Shown in pieces: positions 13,384-25,514 of a stretch of 64,000 nt of DNA. Source of the DNA: Strongyloides papillosus (lineage: Eukaryota > Nematoda > Chromadorea > Rhabditida > Strongyloididae). The notes under the pieces are model-generated. The model was not told the origin of the DNA, did not search any database, and saw only the letters and a list, made by a program, of their open reading frames with translations. The DNA lies in NCBI GenBank assembly GCA_005656395.1, contig SRSI01000078.1, positions 124,001 to 188,000 on the forward strand, read 5' to 3'. The translations under genes and the position numbers were made by a program. Position 1 is the first letter of the stretch. Every line of letters starts with the position of its first letter.

Positions 13384-16184
13384 TTAAAATATACAAATAA
13401 ACAGAAGGCAACACACTTATACTAATAAAAGAGTAGTAAAAAAGTTTAAAAACAAAAAGTTATTTTTTAATATATCTACAAATATTATTATAGTAGAATA
13501 TAGAGAAATGACAATCATTTAATATTGAATGAGAAAGAGATTTATGCAATACACGATCGTAAATCGAAAAATAGTAGATAACATTTTTAAAAATGTAAAA
13601 TGGTGAATTTAATGTTGTTGTTAATGATATATTTAGAAAAATTATATTATTAATAATACAATTTTATTTGATAATATTAAATAAAAAGTAAAGTTTCTAT
13701 TACACTTTTTTATATCCGTTATTAAAAATTTTAAGACTTGAAAAGAAATATTTTTAATGTAAACTGTTTTTAGACAAAATAATAGAAACAATTAATGGAT
13801 ATTTGTATTTGTAAATATATAGGTAAAATAATAATTATTTTTATGCTATTTATTTGTGACAATCATTATAATATATATAAATTATTGTTCACATATTATT
13901 AAATAATAAAAATAAATATTTTTGTTGAGATATGGCAAAAAAAGTTAAAAAAGAACGTTACTCATAAATAAAGCCGATTATTATATAATTTGAAAAAGAA
14001 ACTCAAAAAAAATTTATTTACAATTATATATATAAATATATATATAATTTTATATATTTGATATTATATCAGAACAATTGTAACAATATATTAGTAACTA
14101 TGATTTATAATATAAAAATTCTTGATAAAAATGTCATAATAATAATTTCTTTTTATAAACTTTAAAATTTCACTTCTCCATATAGATATAAAAATAATGT
14201 ACAAAAATTTTTTTAGTTGTCGGGCACTATAATATGATAAAAAGAGTTTATTGAAATGATAATAGGATTGTCATAATATATAAATAGCTTATTTTTACAA
14301 ATCCAATACTTTCATCATCACCATATTAAATGCTTCATCTACCAAGAAGATTCAAATTACAAAACTTTTTAATCAAAGAAAAAAGTTATAATAACGATGA
14401 GAATGGAATTTATCATAATATATTTGTGTACAATATCACATTCAAAAAGTAAAGAGTGAAGTGATAATAAAAGTTATATGTCAAATAATACTATTTTCGA
14501 TAAATCTCATTATTTAATACTATCAAAGTTCATGAATTTTTGTAATATTATAAAGAGAAGGATAAAATATTTTTGTATACAATAAATAAAATGCTAAATT
14601 TTTATAGAGAACATTTAATAATACATTTCATTATACATATATAGTTACTATTAAAATTATTATAATATATCAAGTTTATAAATTAAGTATTTAGCATGCC
14701 TTTAAAAGATTTTATTTAGAGAAAGAGAAGAAGATTTTTTGTTAAAATCAACTAGTTTCTATTTATTATACAATAATATGAGGAAAAGAGAAGATTAAAA
14801 AAGTTTAGAAATCAAACTTTTTTCTATTTATTATTCAGCTTTCATAAATAAATATATTCATATTATATAAATACATATTTAGAATTCCTCTTTTAAACTT
14901 TATTATTACCTTTTTAGGGACATAATTGCAACAAAATATTTGAAATGTATTATAGATAAGAACTTTTATGTATGATAATCTATAATGTATTCTTGATTAA
15001 TAAAACAATTAACGATAATTTCACTGAATCATAAGTATTATTAGTGTTTATTAAAATATGTTTATCTCACAAAAAAAATTAAAATTTGTTTATTGATATT
15101 TTATTATATAGAATAATAATATATAATTTGATAAAAATCTTTTTAATATCTTAAAAATCTTAGAAAGTGCTTATTCAACATATATTAATAAAGGTTTTCC
15201 TTTGTTAACATTAATTTATTTCTCGTACATGATAACGATGAATGAACTAATGTTAGCAAGAGTGATATTAAATTTATATAATATTAATCACACCAAATTA
15301 TTACTGATAAAGAACAATCATATTTTTAATAAATGTATGTATTAATATATCATTAAAATAAAAATTTCAGTTTATTTTTTGTTTATGTTTTAAATATTTA
15401 TTCGATAAAAAATAATATTATGGAATGTATTAAGTAGTATTTAATGATCTCTTTGTTTGTTATAATATTTGAAAAAACATAATTAAACTATTATAGAAGA
15501 AATTTCTATTGTTGCATTTTAATTAATATCTACTTAAGTATAATATTATTCTATTTAAGAAAAATTAATGATATTTAAAAAAATATATATAAATTTTTGT
15601 AACATCTTTTCTTTATTTTTTTTGAAATACTATTCAATTGCCCTAAGAAACGTAACATTTTTAGAAATGAACAAAAAATATAATCATACCAATGATATAA
15701 TAAAGTACTATTGAATTTGGGGTAGACAAAAAGTATAAAAGAATTTGAGTTTCAGTAAGATAAAAGTTTTATAAAATATACAAAACAGTATAATGTCAAA
15801 AAGTTTAATTTTCACATAACAAAGTGCACAGTATCTTGTTTTTTGATAATTAATTTTTATATGTGGTAAAAAATAAATATAATTAACATTCAACTCACAA
15901 AGTAGTTTGACACCTATTAAAACAATAAATTCATATGTCAAAGTTTAAAAATTTTATACAGAAATTCAAGAATTAAAATATAATTTTTATATAAACTTAG
16001 AATCTGACAACCTCTCAACTTTCACAATTGTTATTAATTAACAAGAATTGTTAAACTTTATAACTGGTTATCAATATATTGTGCTTATTTACAATATAGC
16101 TTACCAAATATTTTTAGTATATAAGCGAAAGATATAATACATTAATTTAATTAATTATTTTCAATTAAAAATTTATTTACAATT
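13384..16184. other. divergent intergenic region
   Basis: About 2.8 kb between the filament gene (-) and the cysteine-rich gene (+). It is AT-rich with TA runs, for example near 14030. Nothing else could be supported apart from the TATA-like site listed separately. Confidence 0.5.
16118..16125 (+). promoter_or_regulatory. TATA-like element
   Basis: TATATAAG lies about 60 bases before the ATG of the cysteine-rich gene, a sensible distance for a core promoter with a short leader. In such an AT-rich region the match could be chance. Confidence 0.3.
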
Positions 16185-17525
16185 ATGAATTTTACAAATA
16201 ATTGTTGCATCTCAAAAAATGCCATTATTTTTATCATTATCTCTATTAGTTTTCAAACTTTTGTAACACCAAAGCTTATAGTTTCTTTTAATAAAGGTGA
16301 TCTTTTACAAGATAGAATTAAACGTAATATGGGTTGTGAGTCCGGTAGTTGTCGACTCGGACTAATGGCCATTAACACAGCAGCTGGAGCACTCCTAAAT
16401 CCATGTGCTTCTTGCTCAGGCTGTCATTCTGGATGCAATTGTGGATGTAGTTGTCAAAAATGTGCTACAGCAACTATACATTTTAATAACCCATGTAGAA
16501 ATTGTTGCTTTGGATGTCCACAGTGTGCTACAGCAAATATTAGAATGCATAATCCATGCTGTTCCAGTGGCTGCGTTGGATGTAATTGTGGATGTCAAAA
16601 ATGTGCTTCAGCAACTGTAAAATTCCATAATCCGTGTGGAAATGGCGGGTGTGGTGGATGTGGAGGTTGTAGTTGTGGATGCCAAAGATGTGCTACTGCA
16701 ACTGTAAAGCTTAATAATCCATGCGGAAATTTTGGATGTGCACAATGTGCCTCAGCAACAGTTAGAATGCACAACCCATGCTGTTCTGGTAGTTGTGGTG
16801 GATGCGGAAGTTGTGGAGGATGTGAATGTCAAAAATGTGCTACAGCAACTGTAAAATTCAATAATCCATGTGGGAATTGTGGATGTACAGAATGCGCTAC
16901 AGCAAATATAAGATTGCATAACTCATGCTGTTCATGTGGATGTGGAAGATGTGGTCGTTGCAGTGGATGTCAAAAATGTGCTTCAGCAGCTGTAAATCTT
17001 CATAATTCGTGTGGAAATTGTGTATGCGGGTGCACACAATGTTCCACAGCAACAGTTAGAATGCACAACCCATGTTGCTCGGGTGGTTGCAGTGTTTGTG
17101 GCGGATGTGGTAAATGTAATGGTTGTTGTTGCCAAAAATGTGCTACTGCAACTATTAAGCTTCATAATCAATGTGGAGATTGTGGATGTGAATGTACACA
17201 ATGTATTACAGCTAATATTAGAATGCACAATCCATGTTGCTTAAATGATTGCTGTTCTGGATGTCATCATCGTTCTATATCTCCTCCAACTTGTATGTCA
17301 TGTATTGGAAAACCTTCTGGATGTAGTTGTGGAAATAATCCAGTAATCAATATGGCAGTTGCTGCAGCTACTGGAGCTCTTTTACCAAATTATAATATAA
17401 GAGTTAATGAAAATTATGGTTCAAGAGATTATAATGATTATGATGGATTCGGTGATTATGAAATGGGAGGTGATTATAAACGCAAGAAGAGATTCATCAG
17501 AAGTGCTAGATATATTCGAGAATAA
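16185..17525 (+). CDS. cysteine-rich secreted repeat protein with basic cleavage motifs
   Basis: A single exon encodes 446 residues. Residues 13-26 are a hydrophobic stretch fitting a signal peptide or anchor. A dibasic RIKR motif at 44-47 is followed by Cys/Gly-rich sequence: about 79 cysteines in residues 71-390. Eleven copies of a 13-residue module, x-C-[AIS]-[ST]-A-x-[VI]-x-[FLM]-[HN]-N-x-C, run from about 92 to 351. They come in two classes, K/R-C-A (for example KCATATVKFNNPC) and Q/E-C-A (for example QCATANIRMHNPC), largely alternating and separated by Cys-Gly spacers. Related Ala-rich segments flank the array (AINTAAGALLNP near 62-73 and AVAAATGALLPN near 391-402). The tail is Tyr/Asp-rich and has RKKR at 433-436. 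The sequence suggests a proprotein cut on both sides to free a heavily disulfide-bonded or metal-binding structural protein, such as cuticle, eggshell or secretion. I do not recognise the family. Confidence 0.85.
   Translation: MNFTNNCCISKNAIIFIIISISFQTFVTPKLIVSFNKGDLLQDRIKRNMGCESGSCRLGLMAINTAAGALLNPCASCSGCHSGCNCGCSCQKCATATIHFNNPCRNCCFGCPQCATANIRMHNPCCSSGCVGCNCGCQKCASATVKFHNPCGNGGCGGCGGCSCGCQRCATATVKLNNPCGNFGCAQCASATVRMHNPCCSGSCGGCGSCGGCECQKCATATVKFNNPCGNCGCTECATANIRLHNSCCSCGCGRCGRCSGCQKCASAAVNLHNSCGNCVCGCTQCSTATVRMHNPCCSGGCSVCGGCGKCNGCCCQKCATATIKLHNQCGDCGCECTQCITANIRMHNPCCLNDCCSGCHHRSISPPTCMSCIGKPSGCSCGNNPVINMAVAAATGALLPNYNIRVNENYGSRDYNDYDGFGDYEMGGDYKRKKRFIRSARYIRE
16460..17240 (+). repeat. 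coding tandem repeat of Cys-rich modules
   Basis: Eleven diverged copies of a roughly 39-base unit with variable spacers give the 13-residue Cys modules. The order of classes is K, Q, K, K, Q, K, Q, K, Q, K, Q, so one Q-type unit appears to be missing between the third and fourth. Confidence 0.75.
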
Positions 17526-18517
17526 ACTATAACTCTAAAGAGCAAATTGAAGAAGTTTTGGTAATTACTAATTTATTTATAATCCAACTATTAATTTAAT
17601 TTATTTATTAAAAATACAATAAAATTATTGTCTCATAGTTCCGTAAAATATAAAAAGTGTACTAAATATTTGGAAAAAAAGATATTAAAGTTTTACTATA
17701 AAAATAATTACACACATTAAACTGGTTTTTAACATGTCATCCCTAATAATATAATGGAAAATTTTCATATTTAAAGTGGTAACTATTTATCATTTGCAGT
17801 CATCCATATTATTCGTAACTTTTCCTAATTAAAATTTTATTAAAATCAAATATAATTTATAATACAAAATAGTATTTACTATTATAATTGCATTATCTTC
17901 GTATTAATTAATATTTATCTAATCATCCTTTAATTTATTATTTGAAATTTTCTATTTTGTCATTGAATTGTTATCCTTTAATTTTATTTAATGTTTAAAT
18001 AATAGTAATATTTGTATTGTTATTTTAGAATAATTTCTTATTTTTATTATCATACTTCACTTTTTTTTGTATAAAAAATTTGACAACTAGAAAATTACTA
18101 TCAGATTGACTCTATCAATTGTAATTTGATGTTGATAGTTTAATTTACTCATTTTATTATTACTTATAGGAAGATAGAAGTTATTATTTAGTAGTGATTT
18201 TTTTTGGTGACGCATGAATTTTACTTTCATGTTTAAGAAAATTTTATATAATGTAAAAGTAAAGTAAATTTTCTTCTATAATATAGATAGAATCTTTCTT
18301 TCCAGTGCTACAATCTTTATATTCATGTTCATGTTAATTTTTCTTTGTATATTTACTACAATAATTTTTTATGAAAAAGAGTTTTCAAGGATATGTAAAA
18401 GATAATATCTTTTACCTAAAAATATTTCACTAAATTAATAGGAATTTAGATCATATCATTACTAACCTTTTTTACTTTTAAATAAATTTAGATTTTTCTA
18501 TTCTAAAATTAAAAAAA
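17526..18517. other. intergenic
   Basis: AT-rich, between two genes on the plus strand. An AATAAA at about 17620 may serve polyadenylation of the cysteine-rich gene. Nothing else seen. Confidence 0.4.
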
Positions 18518-19092
18518 ATGAAATTTTTGGTTTATTTTACTCTTCTATTTCTTACTTATATTTTTGCTGAAAATGAAATAAGTGAGTTCGAACAACCTGA
18601 AGGATGTGGAACTCAAGCTACTAATTGGAAACCATGTATTGAACGTAGAATAGCTGATCAAGTATTTACTTCATGTTGTGAAAGATTTGTACCTCCAGAG
18701 TGTCGTGGTTTATGTATCTATGAGTCAAATGCCATTGAATCTAGAGTTATTTTAATGCATACCATTCAACCAAGTAGATGTAGATTGTATAAATATCTTA
18801 GCTCTATAGTTCACTGTGCTGCTCAGACACATGATAACACAGAATGTTGCAAAGACATGGGACTTTCCGATATTGGCCCACAATGCTTGCAATTATGTCA
18901 TCCACAGGTATTATATATATTTAAGATATTAATAAAAAATCGTTTCAGGCTAAACCAAGAGCTCACATGGGAGAGAGATCTCTTGCTAAGCCAATAGTTT
19001 CCTGTCTTTCAAAGTGGGATCAAATAATGCAGTGTCATCATTCAGGTCTACGCGCTCGTAAAGTTCCAAAGACATCAGTTCTCAACAATTAA
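18518..19092 (+). CDS. DB-domain secreted protein
   Basis: Two exons, 18518-18907 and 18949-19092, give 177 residues; the 41-base intron runs from GTATTA to CGTTTCAG. Residues 1-17 (MKFLVYFTLLFLTYIFA) form a clear signal peptide. The mature chain has about a dozen cysteines in the spacing of the nematode DB module: a C-x-x-R-x-A-D-x-x-F-x-x-C-C opening, then VPPECRGLCIY, C-R, HCAAQ, ECC, and a last C-L/C-H-H pair encoded by exon 2. The DB family is secreted or extracellular, often linked to the cuticle or cell adhesion, and its biochemical role is poorly known. A basic tail (RARKVPK) follows the domain. Assignment rests on the Cys pattern. Confidence 0.82.
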
Positions 19093-19361
19093 TTTAACAT
19101 GACATTACAAAATTGAATATTATACCGTTAGCAGTCAATTCATTTTTAAATATAAATAAAAAAATTATTTTAAAACTATATATATTCTTAAAATATTTTA
19201 TTTTTGCAATAAAAACAAGTACCAATAAATGAATGTTATATCTTCCAATATTCATACTATGACTAAAATAAATATATTTTTGTGTTTTTCGAAATAATTG
19301 TATGAATTAATAGATGATTAAATTGATGTATTAAAACCATAGATACTCAAAGAGAGTACTC

Positions 19362-19745
19362 TGTGTAATTTTTCGATATTCTTACACTAACAGCTTTGTT
19401 CATTTTTGAGATACAAATAAGATATTACATTCATTTTGTAGCTAAAAACATATCACTTTTTCTTAAAGTTTTTTATAGAAATCAAAACTCTATTTGGATT
19501 TATAGATCTTCAAGTTTTTAAAACATTTTTGAAATTTAAACTTTTGTATCTTTTTATATATTTTAAAAATTCCATTGAAATAGAAGTTCATTAACTATTT
19601 AAAATTATTTTATTCTAGAATTCTTTAATGATTAAAGATATCTAATGAAGAAATTTGAAGAAAACATAAAATGAGGTATAAATTAATCATTTTACTAGTA
19701 ACTCTTCATAAAATTGACCACACCTATTATATGTATGCCTTGTAT
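19362..19745 (+). repeat. left inverted repeat of element A
   Basis: Pairs with the complement of 23760-24146 over almost its full length by eye, with frequent substitutions and small indels. The outer end resembles TGTGTAA. Confidence 0.6.
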
Positions 19746-20682
19746 CTTCTAAAATTACTCTCAAGAGATGGATTGAGGCGTATTACATTATAATTGATTT
19801 TATAATTTCATAAGTCTTGTTTTAAAATTACCAAAAAAAATAAATGTTTTATTCAGACAAGAAACTATAAATATGTAATTATGCTTACAATTAGTACAAA
19901 TAAATACCTATACTCTCTTTTTATCGGAGGTTTTAATATTTAGTAATATAAAAAAAATAAGATTAATGAGATTAGTAAAATTAGCAATCTAAAAATAAAC
20001 AAGGTTAATAAAAGATGACAATATAGAATAAATGACTATTATTTACATGTTCATCTATTATATATTGCATCTATGGATAATTTTTACAATCATTACTGAT
20101 TGATTGTATGAAACAAGTCTAATAAAAAAATTCTGAGAAAACGATAAAGTAAAAGAAGTTATTTTTTATCTGTATCAATTATTTAAAAAAAATATTCATT
20201 TCACAAAAATTAATTAAAGAATCTCATGAAATTTTCTTTATTAATGCAACATTGACTTCCATAATAGATTTCATCAATAGTTCTTAGTTTATAATACAAA
20301 ATTCTTGAAATAAGCTTTAAAAATAAAATACAATTGATGCTATTTTAAATGCTCTACAGAAAAATGGCCATATCTCAAGAAGTGATGATAAGAATCTTCT
20401 AAATATAATTCCAGTAGATAGACCATGAAATGTAACATTATAAAGCATCAACAGTGCTATATATAAATATAAAAATTGCCTCATATCTTATGGATCCTCT
20501 AACAGATTTCCGTAAAATTCCTTTCATTCGAAGCGGGATAGAAAATAACTTTAGAATCATTCTTACAATTAACCACATTTTGTATATGCACTTGTTAAAA
20601 ACATTAAAAATAGTAAAATTTCTTATCGTGCAAGGAGTAATAAAAATTTTGATCGAATAAAAAAACTTTGAATTACATCCAA

Positions 20683-20690
20683 TATAAATA
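20683..20690 (+). promoter_or_regulatory. TATA-like site inside element A, left arm
   Basis: TATAAATA in the context CCAATATAAATACAAGTCG. It aligns with the same motif in element B (53930-53937), and in reverse with a degraded version on the right side of element A (23257-23311). Confidence 0.35.
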
Positions 20691-23600
20691 CAAGTCGTTT
20701 TTTATGAAAGAAATCTCTTTTTGTTAAGAGAAGGTGACTTTGTAATTTTCTATCAATAATTAAAGAGGTCTTAAACAAAGTGTTACCAGTTTAAGGGAAC
20801 GTTATCCTCAGCTTAGAGATCTGCAAAGGAATAGATCCAAGATCCTTCCAAATTATTAATAAAATAAGTAAAAAAACAAATGGTTCCAAATGAATCCAAA
20901 ACATGACAATTTTTTAAATTAGATAGTGATAGTATAATGCTAATAAAAAACAATGACAATAATGAGAATTTTATTACTAAAAATAAAACATATACAAAAA
21001 TTTTGATAGTAAATACAAGAGATGAAAAAATTAAAAAAACAAAAGACACTCATTCAACAAAAGGTTCTGTAAACTGATGAGTGGAAATTCTTTTGCTGAA
21101 AGGCCAGGAATAAATAAAAAAATTACTTTGTGACAGAAAAGAAGGAGTTTAAATATCGTTTAACATTTAACATAAGTTCAAAGGAAAGTTAATTCATATT
21201 TAAGAAACTGGCAGTAAACTTAAATTTTTCGACATGAAGTTAGAAAGTAGATTCTGATGGAAGAAATCAAAAACATTCTTAAAAGTAATTTAAAAGACAA
21301 TACTAAAATATAGAATAAACACAAATATACTGATATGAAAGCTCCCATTACTTGGTCAAAGACGAGAAAGGGAATACTCACGGTTGGCATTGTAATGAAC
21401 AGTTACGGTTCTTGAAAATTTGATAATGAAGGCACTTGAATCGACAATATCTGACGTTTCAGCAAGTAATCAAAGAAACTTCGATTTTCCATATAAAGTC
21501 AAGAAACGATATTAAAATGAAAGCAATGAAGAAGCTGAATATAGAATAAGACAAATTAGTTAAATAAACCAAAAGAAGTTCCATATGGCAGAAAAAAATC
21601 ATCTATTTGATGACAAAACTTACTAACGGTAAATGCGAATGCTTTAGTGTGAAAAAAGCCTTTGAAAATAAATCATCACTAAAATAATAAGAAGCAAATA
21701 GAAATATACAGATTGACACATATGGTAAAGACGCATGAATATCTTTGACAATTTCTACAAAAAGTGATATGTTCCGAACCAGTGATTATTCTAAAGGAGT
21801 GATCAGAATATATAAATAAGAGGAATGTCGTTGAAAAAACAAAACGCGAATTTGTTGAAGATCTTTTTAAGAAATTCTTAAATAAACACAAAAATAAAAA
21901 TGTTCTGATGTTAATATGATTCTAATATTTTTGTTCAAAAAACTTCCAATGGGTAAACTTATTATCAAAAGAATAAATGATTAGAGTTGTAGACGAAAAA
22001 GTGCTAATTACAGAGTACGGTGTAAAAAAGCCATTCAAATGCCATATTCGAGAGTGGAGATAAAGCATTGGGAAAAAAATGCAGGTTCATTAATATATTT
22101 ATAGTTCACCATAAAATATTTTAATAGATGCATACGTGATCGTTGTATTTCACAGATAAAGTGATTACCCTCAATTCAGCTACTATAATTTCTTTTTCCT
22201 TCTCAGTTATGATATTTAGTCATGAGAGATAAATAGTTTTACCATTGATGTAGTTTATTTTTTTGTTCTACTACTTTTAAATCTTCAATTTTATAAACCT
22301 TTTTTACTTTACCAATGAATAAATTTATTTTTTGTAGGACAATGTGTTGACGATTGTAGCCAGAACTCAATTGTGTTTAACTTTTTCTTTTATTCACCAT
22401 AATCTAGTCATTGTATTCACTCTTGAAATCATCGTTACTGTCTTTTTTTACAATAGATGCATAGTAGTTCTGGATTTCCTGGGTAATTTGATTTATTACA
22501 CACATTGCCTTTGTACGTTGGAGCTTTCTTGAACATTTCTAATGTAATATTGCTCTTAGTAAGTTATGGACATTTTAAGAGCATTTCAATACGATTTGTG
22601 CAATATCTTTATCTTCCTATAGTAGTCTTCTTACTTTTTTAGAAGAGTTATTTATGAGTTTACTGGTTTTATGTTCTGCCTCTTTGATCTTGAATCTCTT
22701 ATGTTTTACATCATTCAATTTGATCATCTTATAGTCAAAACCAATCTGAAATTCGATACCATTTTTTTAGAAACTGCCAAAGCTCTGTTTCTCTATTAGA
22801 TAAAATTAATTGCAGTGTGGAGTAGAGAAAACTTAAAGTGTGATGATAATGCCATAAAATTCAGGTTTTATAATGTCGCCTTACCCATTTCGACTACTGA
22901 TTTACGAATTCCCTATTCAAAGGTGGTAAATAACTTCTTGGATTACTGATTGAAGAGAGCTTCATATCTTTTGCATTCATATAGCTTCTTATTCCTAAGT
23001 ATAAGTTTTTCGCAAGATTAAATTTCTCCTCATCACTGAATTTTATTAGAAGCACATAAGTACAAGTGGATACCCCACTTTTATTGATTGCTTTTATGGC
23101 ATTTTTTAACGTTTTGTCTGGAATATATTATTATATTTATCTTATCATCTTACTTAGATAATATTTTTTTGGCATTCACCTCATCACATGCCAATTTATG
23201 GTTTTCATATGTGATCATGTACTCACAATGAAATATTTTTATCGTTTTGTAGGCCCACGACTCGTATTTTGTACTGGACGATATATCAAAATCGTTCCAT
23301 TAGTTTACAATTTTTATTTCTTACTATATAATACAAAAATTTAAAATTAGACTATTTTTATTGCCCATCACAAATACTTATATTTAGAGTGGTTAATTAT
23401 TTGAATGGTTCTTGTTAGCAGGAATTTATTATAGAATATAATATAAAGACAATATAAAAATATAAAGATAATAAATTGGAAGGACGTTCTAGAATACCAT
23501 AATCACAGGTGTTCGTATAGAGACCTCTGACAGTTCTGAAAGAAATTGTTTATGTTCTACGGAATGAAAATAATTTCATAAAAATCTGTTGAAGAATTCA

Positions 23601-23759
23601 TAATACATGGTGCTATTTGTAGAAATTAACAAAGAAAGTATTAAATATAATTATTTCTAATGTATTTCTCAAGATTGTTATGTTATACTTATATAAAATA
23701 ATAAATGAATTCTGATATAAAACGCCAAAATCTATATTTTGAAAATAATTTCAAAGGAT

Positions 23760-24146
23760 TTAGGGCATTCTTACAAGAGCTATGGACGACTTTGTGAAGA
23801 GTTACCAAGAAAATAATTAATTTATGCCTTATTTTCATGTGGTTATTTCAAAAATGTTCATTAGATATCTTTAATTATCGAAAAATTCTACTATAAAATA
23901 ATCTAAATAGTTAATGGACTTTTATTTCAATGATATTTTCCAAATATATTAAAACTTACATAGATTTGGATTTAAAGAATGTTTTAAAAATTTGAAGAAC
24001 CATAACTTCGAATAGAGTTTATATTTCTACATAAGAACTTTAAGAAAAAGTTATATGTTTTTTGACTACAAAATGAATGTAATATCACATTTGTATCCCA
24101 AAAATGAATAAAGTTGTTAATGTGAAAATGTTAAAAACCTTACACA
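23760..24146 (-). repeat. right inverted repeat of element A
   Basis: Mirror copy of the left repeat. Its outer end read inward is TGTGTAAGG, comparable with GTAAGG at both ends of element B. Confidence 0.6.
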
Positions 24147-24321
24147 AGCCACCATGTATATCAGTTCATTAAAAAAAATATGACTCCGTTTTACGTTTAA
24201 TCATAAAATTAAAGATTTTTTGTATTTCTCATGTTAATTTACCAATAGTTATAAAACAATTTCTTAAAAAATTCATTTTATTTATAACATAGTATATTGT
24301 TATATATATCTTTTTAAGCAT

Positions 24322-24855
24322 CTATTTTAATTTTTGATAGCTTAATCTTTCAGAATAGCTTCTACTACGAAGGCTTAAATGTCTTTTTTTATTATATTTA
24401 CTAATTCCTAAAAAACTATGTCAACAAATTTTTTTATAATTCACTAAAATTACCTTGGTCATTAACAAATAGATAAACTTTTGATATACGTTTACCTCTA
24501 GTGTCATAACATTGATTTAATTTATTCTATAAATATAAAAAAAGCATAGTTTTTATATGAATTATCCTACTAAAATATCGGGTGTCAAAAGTTTTTTCAA
24601 TAACTTATTGGTTTCTATCAAATAGTCAATACGATAACATTTTTCACTAAAAATACTTCTTATAACAGGAACTTTTATTTCTATCGGTAAAGATTGTAAA
24701 AAACTATTATAAAAAGAGTATTCTGTTATAGAAACTAAAAGACTACAAACGTTATAAATATAATGTTTACGTTGACAAATAACTGCGTAACTGTTGCAAA
24801 AAGTTACCATGATCCATATTAATTGTAATTTAAGAATAAATTTTACTAAATTCAT
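24322..24855 (-). CDS. small secreted protein, family not recognised
   Basis: Three exons join in frame: 24855-24571, 24526-24454 and 24407-24322, giving 147 residues. The introns are 44 and 46 bases with GT donors (GTAGGA, GTAATT) and TATAG/TTTTAG acceptors. Both later exons stay open in the required phase until TAG. The protein starts with a hydrophobic signal-like segment (MNLVKFILKLQLIWIMVTFC), then a Cys-containing chain and a strongly basic Ser/Arg tail (HLSLRSRSYSERL). I cannot assign a family. It sits just outside the right repeat of element A and diverges from the astacin-like gene. The first donor is non-ideal, so exon 1 could also end at its own stop at 24562, giving 97 residues. 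Confidence 0.55.
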
Positions 24856-25514
24856 GTTTAGACGTTGTAGCTAATATAAAGAAATCGAAATATATTACTA
24901 TAGCAGAAACAAACTTCAAAATATTGCGTAAGAATATATTAATACTACAATGATATTAAAATTATTATTATACATTTGAATATCATTGTTTTTTGATTTC
25001 TAATTAGCTACTAGGTCATTATTCACAAATAGTATTTATTATTAAATTTTAAACTTTATTAAATCAAATATTGATACAAAAATAATAGAAGGATTAAGTT
25101 ACTAAAAATTTTTTATACAATTTTTTCCAGAATATACAAAAACGATTTACTTTGTGTTTTGGAGAGAAACATTAGTCATGACAACGTATAATATACGTGG
25201 ATTTTTCATCTACTTTCTATAGTATCTTGATCAAGTAGAGAATTATTTTATATTATCAAACTAACAAGAATATACATTACACTTACGTTTATCTGTATAT
25301 AAATTTTTAGTGATAATGGATTTATTTTATATATCATAATGTTATCCATAGTACCTTCAAATATTAAAAAAATATTATCAATAAATTTTGTTTAATTGAC
25401 CAAGAAAATCCTTCAACAAAATTTACATAATAATGTTTTGCTTTTATCAAAATTCTATTTAATTATTATACAAATGTTAATTTTTGTTACAATAAGTGTT
25501 GCTTAGATTCTACA
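24856..25514. other. divergent intergenic region
   Basis: AT-rich 660 bases between the small secreted gene (-) and the astacin-like gene (+). It presumably carries both promoters; no specific site is identified. Confidence 0.4.

Larger units (their letters stand above)
19362..24146. mobile_element. decayed element with long inverted repeats (element A)
   Basis: Inverted repeats of about 385 bases lie at about 19362-19745 and 23760-24146. The best-conserved stretch is the block reading TTGTTCATTTTTGAGATACA near 19400, mirrored near 24100. Weaker inward similarity continues to about 20700 on the left and back to about 23250 on the right. The 2.5 kb centre has no long frame. Short coding-like tracts remain (for example a HGWHCNEQ-type stretch near 21380 (+), and FKKAPTYKGN near 22530 (-)), so it may once have carried genes. 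A related copy lies at 53020-54716. Long-TIR DNA transposon or foldback element is the likeliest class; the family is not resolved. Confidence 0.55.

Noticed and set aside
16405..17244. Several frames of 60-81 codons on both strands across the cysteine-rich gene
   Set aside because: They are shadows of the repeated coding sequence in other frames and have no start, signal or domain of their own.
18580..18600. TTCGAAC-type box as a possible tRNA B-box
   Set aside because: It lies within the DB-domain coding exon and no A-box or cloverleaf surrounds it; other TTCGA matches also failed.
20454..22532. Short frames inside element A (for example at 20454, 20813, 21679 and 22344) as possible transposase genes
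   Set aside because: None exceeds 80 codons, no catalytic motif is visible and stops are dense, so they are kept only as remnants within the element.
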